A DNA stretch of 7,804 bases from an uncultured Clostridia bacterium. GTDB taxonomy: Bacteria; Bacillota_A; Clostridia; Oscillospirales; Oscillospiraceae. Location of the stretch: the NCBI GenBank assembly GCA_946408145.1, contig CAMJQX010000071.1, forward strand, positions 1 to 7,804. The letters are read 5' to 3'. The position numbers and the translations under genes were made by a program. The notes beneath the pieces were generated by a model. That model worked only from the letters and a program-made list of their open reading frames with translations, was not told the origin of the DNA and ran no database searches. Positions 5,440-7,804 of this stretch are shown here, piece by piece; position 1 is the first letter of the stretch; every line of letters begins with the position of its first letter.

Positions 5440-7804
5440 ATGTTTATCTCTATGAACTGGATCGCCGAGTATGTCGATCTCTCCGATTACGACCGGCAGG
5501 CGCGGCTGGATCTGATCCATCGCTTTTCTCTGTCCACCGCCGAGGTGGAAAACGATATTGAGCTCAAGGGCAGCGAGCTCCGCGGCGTTGTGGCCGCCGA
5601 GATCAAGTCCGTCGAGCCTCACCCCTCCTCCAAAAAGCTGCACCTGCTGAAGGTCGACTGCGGCGAGGCGGAGCTTGTGGACGTGGTCTGCGGCGCGCCG
5701 AACGTGCGCGTGGGCATGAAGACCTGCTTTGCCAGAGTCGGCGCCCACGTGGCGGGCATCGACATCGCCCCCCGCCCGCTGGCCGGACAGATGTCTTACG
5801 GCATGTGCTGCTCCGAGAAGGAGCTCGGCATCAGCGACGACAACAGCGGCATCATGGAGCTCGACCCCTCCGTGCCCTGCGGGACGGATATCAAGACGCT
5901 CTGGCCCATTGAGGACATCGTCTTCGAGGTGGACAACAAGTCCCTGACCAACCGCCCCGACCTCTGGGGCCATTACGGCATCGCGCGCGAGTTCTCCGCC
6001 CTGACCGGCCGCCCGCTCAAGCCCCTGGACCTCGCAGACCTCTCCGTCTACGACAGGCTCCCGCCGCTGGATCTGAAGATCGAGGATCCCCAGTGCCTGC
6101 GCTATTCCTGCCTGGCCGTGGAGGGCATCAGCAAGAACGTGAGCCCCGAGGCGATCCGCATCCGCCTCTACTACTGCGGCATGCGCGCGATCAACCTGCT
6201 GGCGGACCTGACCAACTACCTGATGCTGGAGATGGGCCAGCCCATGCACGCCTTCGACAGCCGCAAGGTGGAGAGCATCCGCATCCGCCGCTTCGACACG
6301 CCCTTTAGCTTCCAGACGCTCGACGGCGTGGAGCGGAAGATCGACCCCGAGACCCTGATGATCTGCAACGGGGACAAGCCCGTCGCCATCGCGGGCATCA
6401 TGGGCGGCCTGGACAGCGAGATCGTCGCCGACACCTCGCGCCTGACCCTCGAATCCGCGAACTTCGACGCGGCCTCCATCCGCAAGTCCAGCGTCCGCCT
6501 CGGGCACCGGACCGACTCCTCGGCCCGCTACGAAAAGAGCCTCGACCCCGAGATGACCGTGCCCGCGATCGCCCGCTTCCTCCGGCTCCTGCAGAGCATC
6601 GACAGCGGCGCGACGGTCGTCTCCCGCCTGACGGACGAATACGCCCGCCGCTATCCGCAGATCACGCTCGACTTCGACAAGGGCTTTGTCGACCGCTACG
6701 CCGGCATCTCCATCGGTGACGGGGATATCGTGCGCCCGCTGCGCGCCCTCGGCTTCGGCGTGGACGCGGAGGACGGGAAGTACCACGTGAGCGTGCCCTC
6801 CTGGCGCGCCACCAAGGACGTGACCATCAAGGCCGACATCATCGAGGAGATCACCCGCATCTACGGCTATGACAACTTCGACGTGCACACGACCGAGGCC
6901 CCGCTTTATCCCGTGCGCCCGAGTGAGGAAAAGACCCTCGAGGACACCGTCAAGGATCTGCTGGTCAACCGTTACTCCCTCAACGAGGTCCATTCGTACA
7001 TCTGGCAGTACGCGGAGGAGATGAAGGCCCTCGGCATGGAGACCGTGCCGAATCTGCGCATCCTCGGCGCGTCCAACCCGAACGCGGTGCTCCTGCGCCG
7101 CTCGATGATCCCCACGCAGCTCTGCCAGGTCAAGGCCAACCTCGGCTACGCGGACGCCTTCGGCATCTTTGAGGTCGGCCGCACCGTGGACGGCGTGGAC
7201 GAGAACAACATGGCCCGCGAGCACAAGATGCTCGGCATCACGCTCTACAGCCGCGTGCAGGGCGCAGAGGCGCTGTACATGCGCCTGCGCGACGCGCTGG
7301 CCGAGCTTGTCGACACGCTCCGCCGCCAGCCGCTCGCCTTCTCCGCGCTGGAGGCCAAGGAGGACTGGCAGCATCCGAAGAACCTCAACGCGCTGCTCGT
7401 CGACGGCAAGCAGATCGGCTTCCTCGGCCTGCTGCACCCCTCGGTGCTCAAGAAGCTGGACGAAAAGGCGCAGGTGGTCTACGCCGAGCTGGACATGGAT
7501 CTTCTCACAGCCGTTCCGATGGGCGAGTTCGTGTACCGCGTCCCGTCCCGCTATCCCGGCATGGAGCAGGATCTGACCGTGCTCTGTGAGCGCTACGAGC
7601 CCATTGCGCAGGCGGTCCAGGCCGTCAACAGCCCGCTGCTGCAGAAGATCTCCGTGGTCAGCACCTTCGCCGACGCGCAGGGCAAGTCCATCAGCGTGCG
7701 CCTCTTCTTCTCCCACCCGGAGCGCACCCTCACCGGCGAAGAGGTCCAGCAGGTCATGGAGGCCGTCGTCGCCAGGCTCAACGAGGCCGGCTACCGGCTG
7801 AAGT
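5440..7804 (+). CDS. pheT: Phenylalanyl-tRNA synthetase beta subunit (missing only the extreme C-terminus)
   Basis: The tRNA-binding and editing subunit partnering PheS. 788 codons are open to the window edge; E. coli PheT has 795 residues, so only a few are missing. Domains in order: an EMAP/OB-fold tRNA-binding domain (about 48-148, with VCGAPNVRVG and CSEKELGI); an NRPDLWGHYGIARE linker (171-184); the B3/B4 editing domain (about 216-375) with GQPMHAFD (266-273), GIMGG (319-323), LESANF (337-342) and HRTDSSARYEK (356-366); a B5 domain (about 406-478); a catalytic-like core (about 480-690); and an FDX-ACB anticodon-binding domain from about 697 (YRVPSRYPGMEQDL). Editing-site residues G319, G322, E338 and T358 align with E. 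coli G315, G318, E334 and T354; E. coli A356 is S360 here. The ATG at 5440 has GGAGG 9 nt upstream; ATG 5452 is a less likely start. It is co-transcribed with pheS, with no promoter or terminator in the 48-nt gap. Confidence 0.96.
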   Translation, partial: MFISMNWIAEYVDLSDYDRQARLDLIHRFSLSTAEVENDIELKGSELRGVVAAEIKSVEPHPSSKKLHLLKVDCGEAELVDVVCGAPNVRVGMKTCFARVGAHVAGIDIAPRPLAGQMSYGMCCSEKELGISDDNSGIMELDPSVPCGTDIKTLWPIEDIVFEVDNKSLTNRPDLWGHYGIAREFSALTGRPLKPLDLADLSVYDRLPPLDLKIEDPQCLRYSCLAVEGISKNVSPEAIRIRLYYCGMRAINLLADLTNYLMLEMGQPMHAFDSRKVESIRIRRFDTPFSFQTLDGVERKIDPETLMICNGDKPVAIAGIMGGLDSEIVADTSRLTLESANFDAASIRKSSVRLGHRTDSSARYEKSLDPEMTVPAIARFLRLLQSIDSGATVVSRLTDEYARRYPQITLDFDKGFVDRYAGISIGDGDIVRPLRALGFGVDAEDGKYHVSVPSWRATKDVTIKADIIEEITRIYGYDNFDVHTTEAPLYPVRPSEEKTLEDTVKDLLVNRYSLNEVHSYIWQYAEEMKALGMETVPNLRILGASNPNAVLLRRSMIPTQLCQVKANLGYADAFGIFEVGRTVDGVDENNMAREHKMLGITLYSRVQGAEALYMRLRDALAELVDTLRRQPLAFSALEAKEDWQHPKNLNALLVDGKQIGFLGLLHPSVLKKLDEKAQVVYAELDMDLLTAVPMGEFVYRVPSRYPGMEQDLTVLCERYEPIAQAVQAVNSPLLQKISVVSTFADAQGKSISVRLFFSHPERTLTGEEVQQVMEAVVARLNEAGYRLK

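Noticed and set aside
5392..7716. 774-codon open frame on the minus strand opposite pheT
   Set aside because: A shadow of GC-rich coding on the other strand: low-complexity H/A/D/V/L composition, no ribosome binding site, and pheT is unambiguous on the plus strand.

Overview
The window reads as a GC-rich chromosomal segment of an endospore-forming Firmicute, most likely a clostridial anaerobe of the Oscillospiraceae/Ruminococcaceae type. This rests on a SpoIID homologue, GGAGG-type ribosome binding sites, sigma-A-like promoters and strongly GC-biased codons. Genus and species cannot be fixed from the sequence alone. No mobile element, CRISPR array, tRNA or rRNA was seen.

Layout from left to right. 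(1) Positions 1-532, minus strand: the N-terminal half of spoIID, a sporulation peptidoglycan lytic transglycosylase, running off the left edge. (2) Positions 533-657: a divergent control region with a near-consensus sigma-A promoter pointing right and a weaker sigma-E-like promoter pointing left toward spoIID. (3) Positions 658-3230, plus strand: a compact four-gene operon with gaps of 3, 25 and 1 nt. It encodes a coiled-coil polytopic membrane protein, a protein resembling AlkZ-related winged-helix proteins, a 67-residue two-helix membrane protein and a GNAT acetyltransferase. A perfect 16-bp stem terminator follows at 3237-3272. (4) Positions 3289-4038, minus strand: a calcineurin-like metallophosphoesterase, convergent with the operon and sharing its terminator. 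(5) Positions 4039-4338: a second divergent control region. It has an extended -10 promoter for the phosphoesterase set between the arms of a perfect 10-bp inverted repeat, and a TTGACA-N17-TAATAT promoter for pheST. (6) Positions 4339-7804, plus strand: pheS (complete) and pheT (missing only its last few codons), the two subunits of phenylalanyl-tRNA synthetase.

pheS and pheT form the alpha2-beta2 enzyme that charges tRNA-Phe. The PheS has a four-cysteine knuckle and an altered substrate-pocket motif, so it is not the textbook bacterial form. No T-box was found ahead of pheS, and the leader is only about 85 nt, so its regulation is open.

No clearly new multi-gene system is evident. The items most worth a second look are the inverted repeat around the phosphoesterase promoter, the unusual PheS, the short pheS leader, the SpoIID zinc-site substitution and the uncharacterised four-gene operon.
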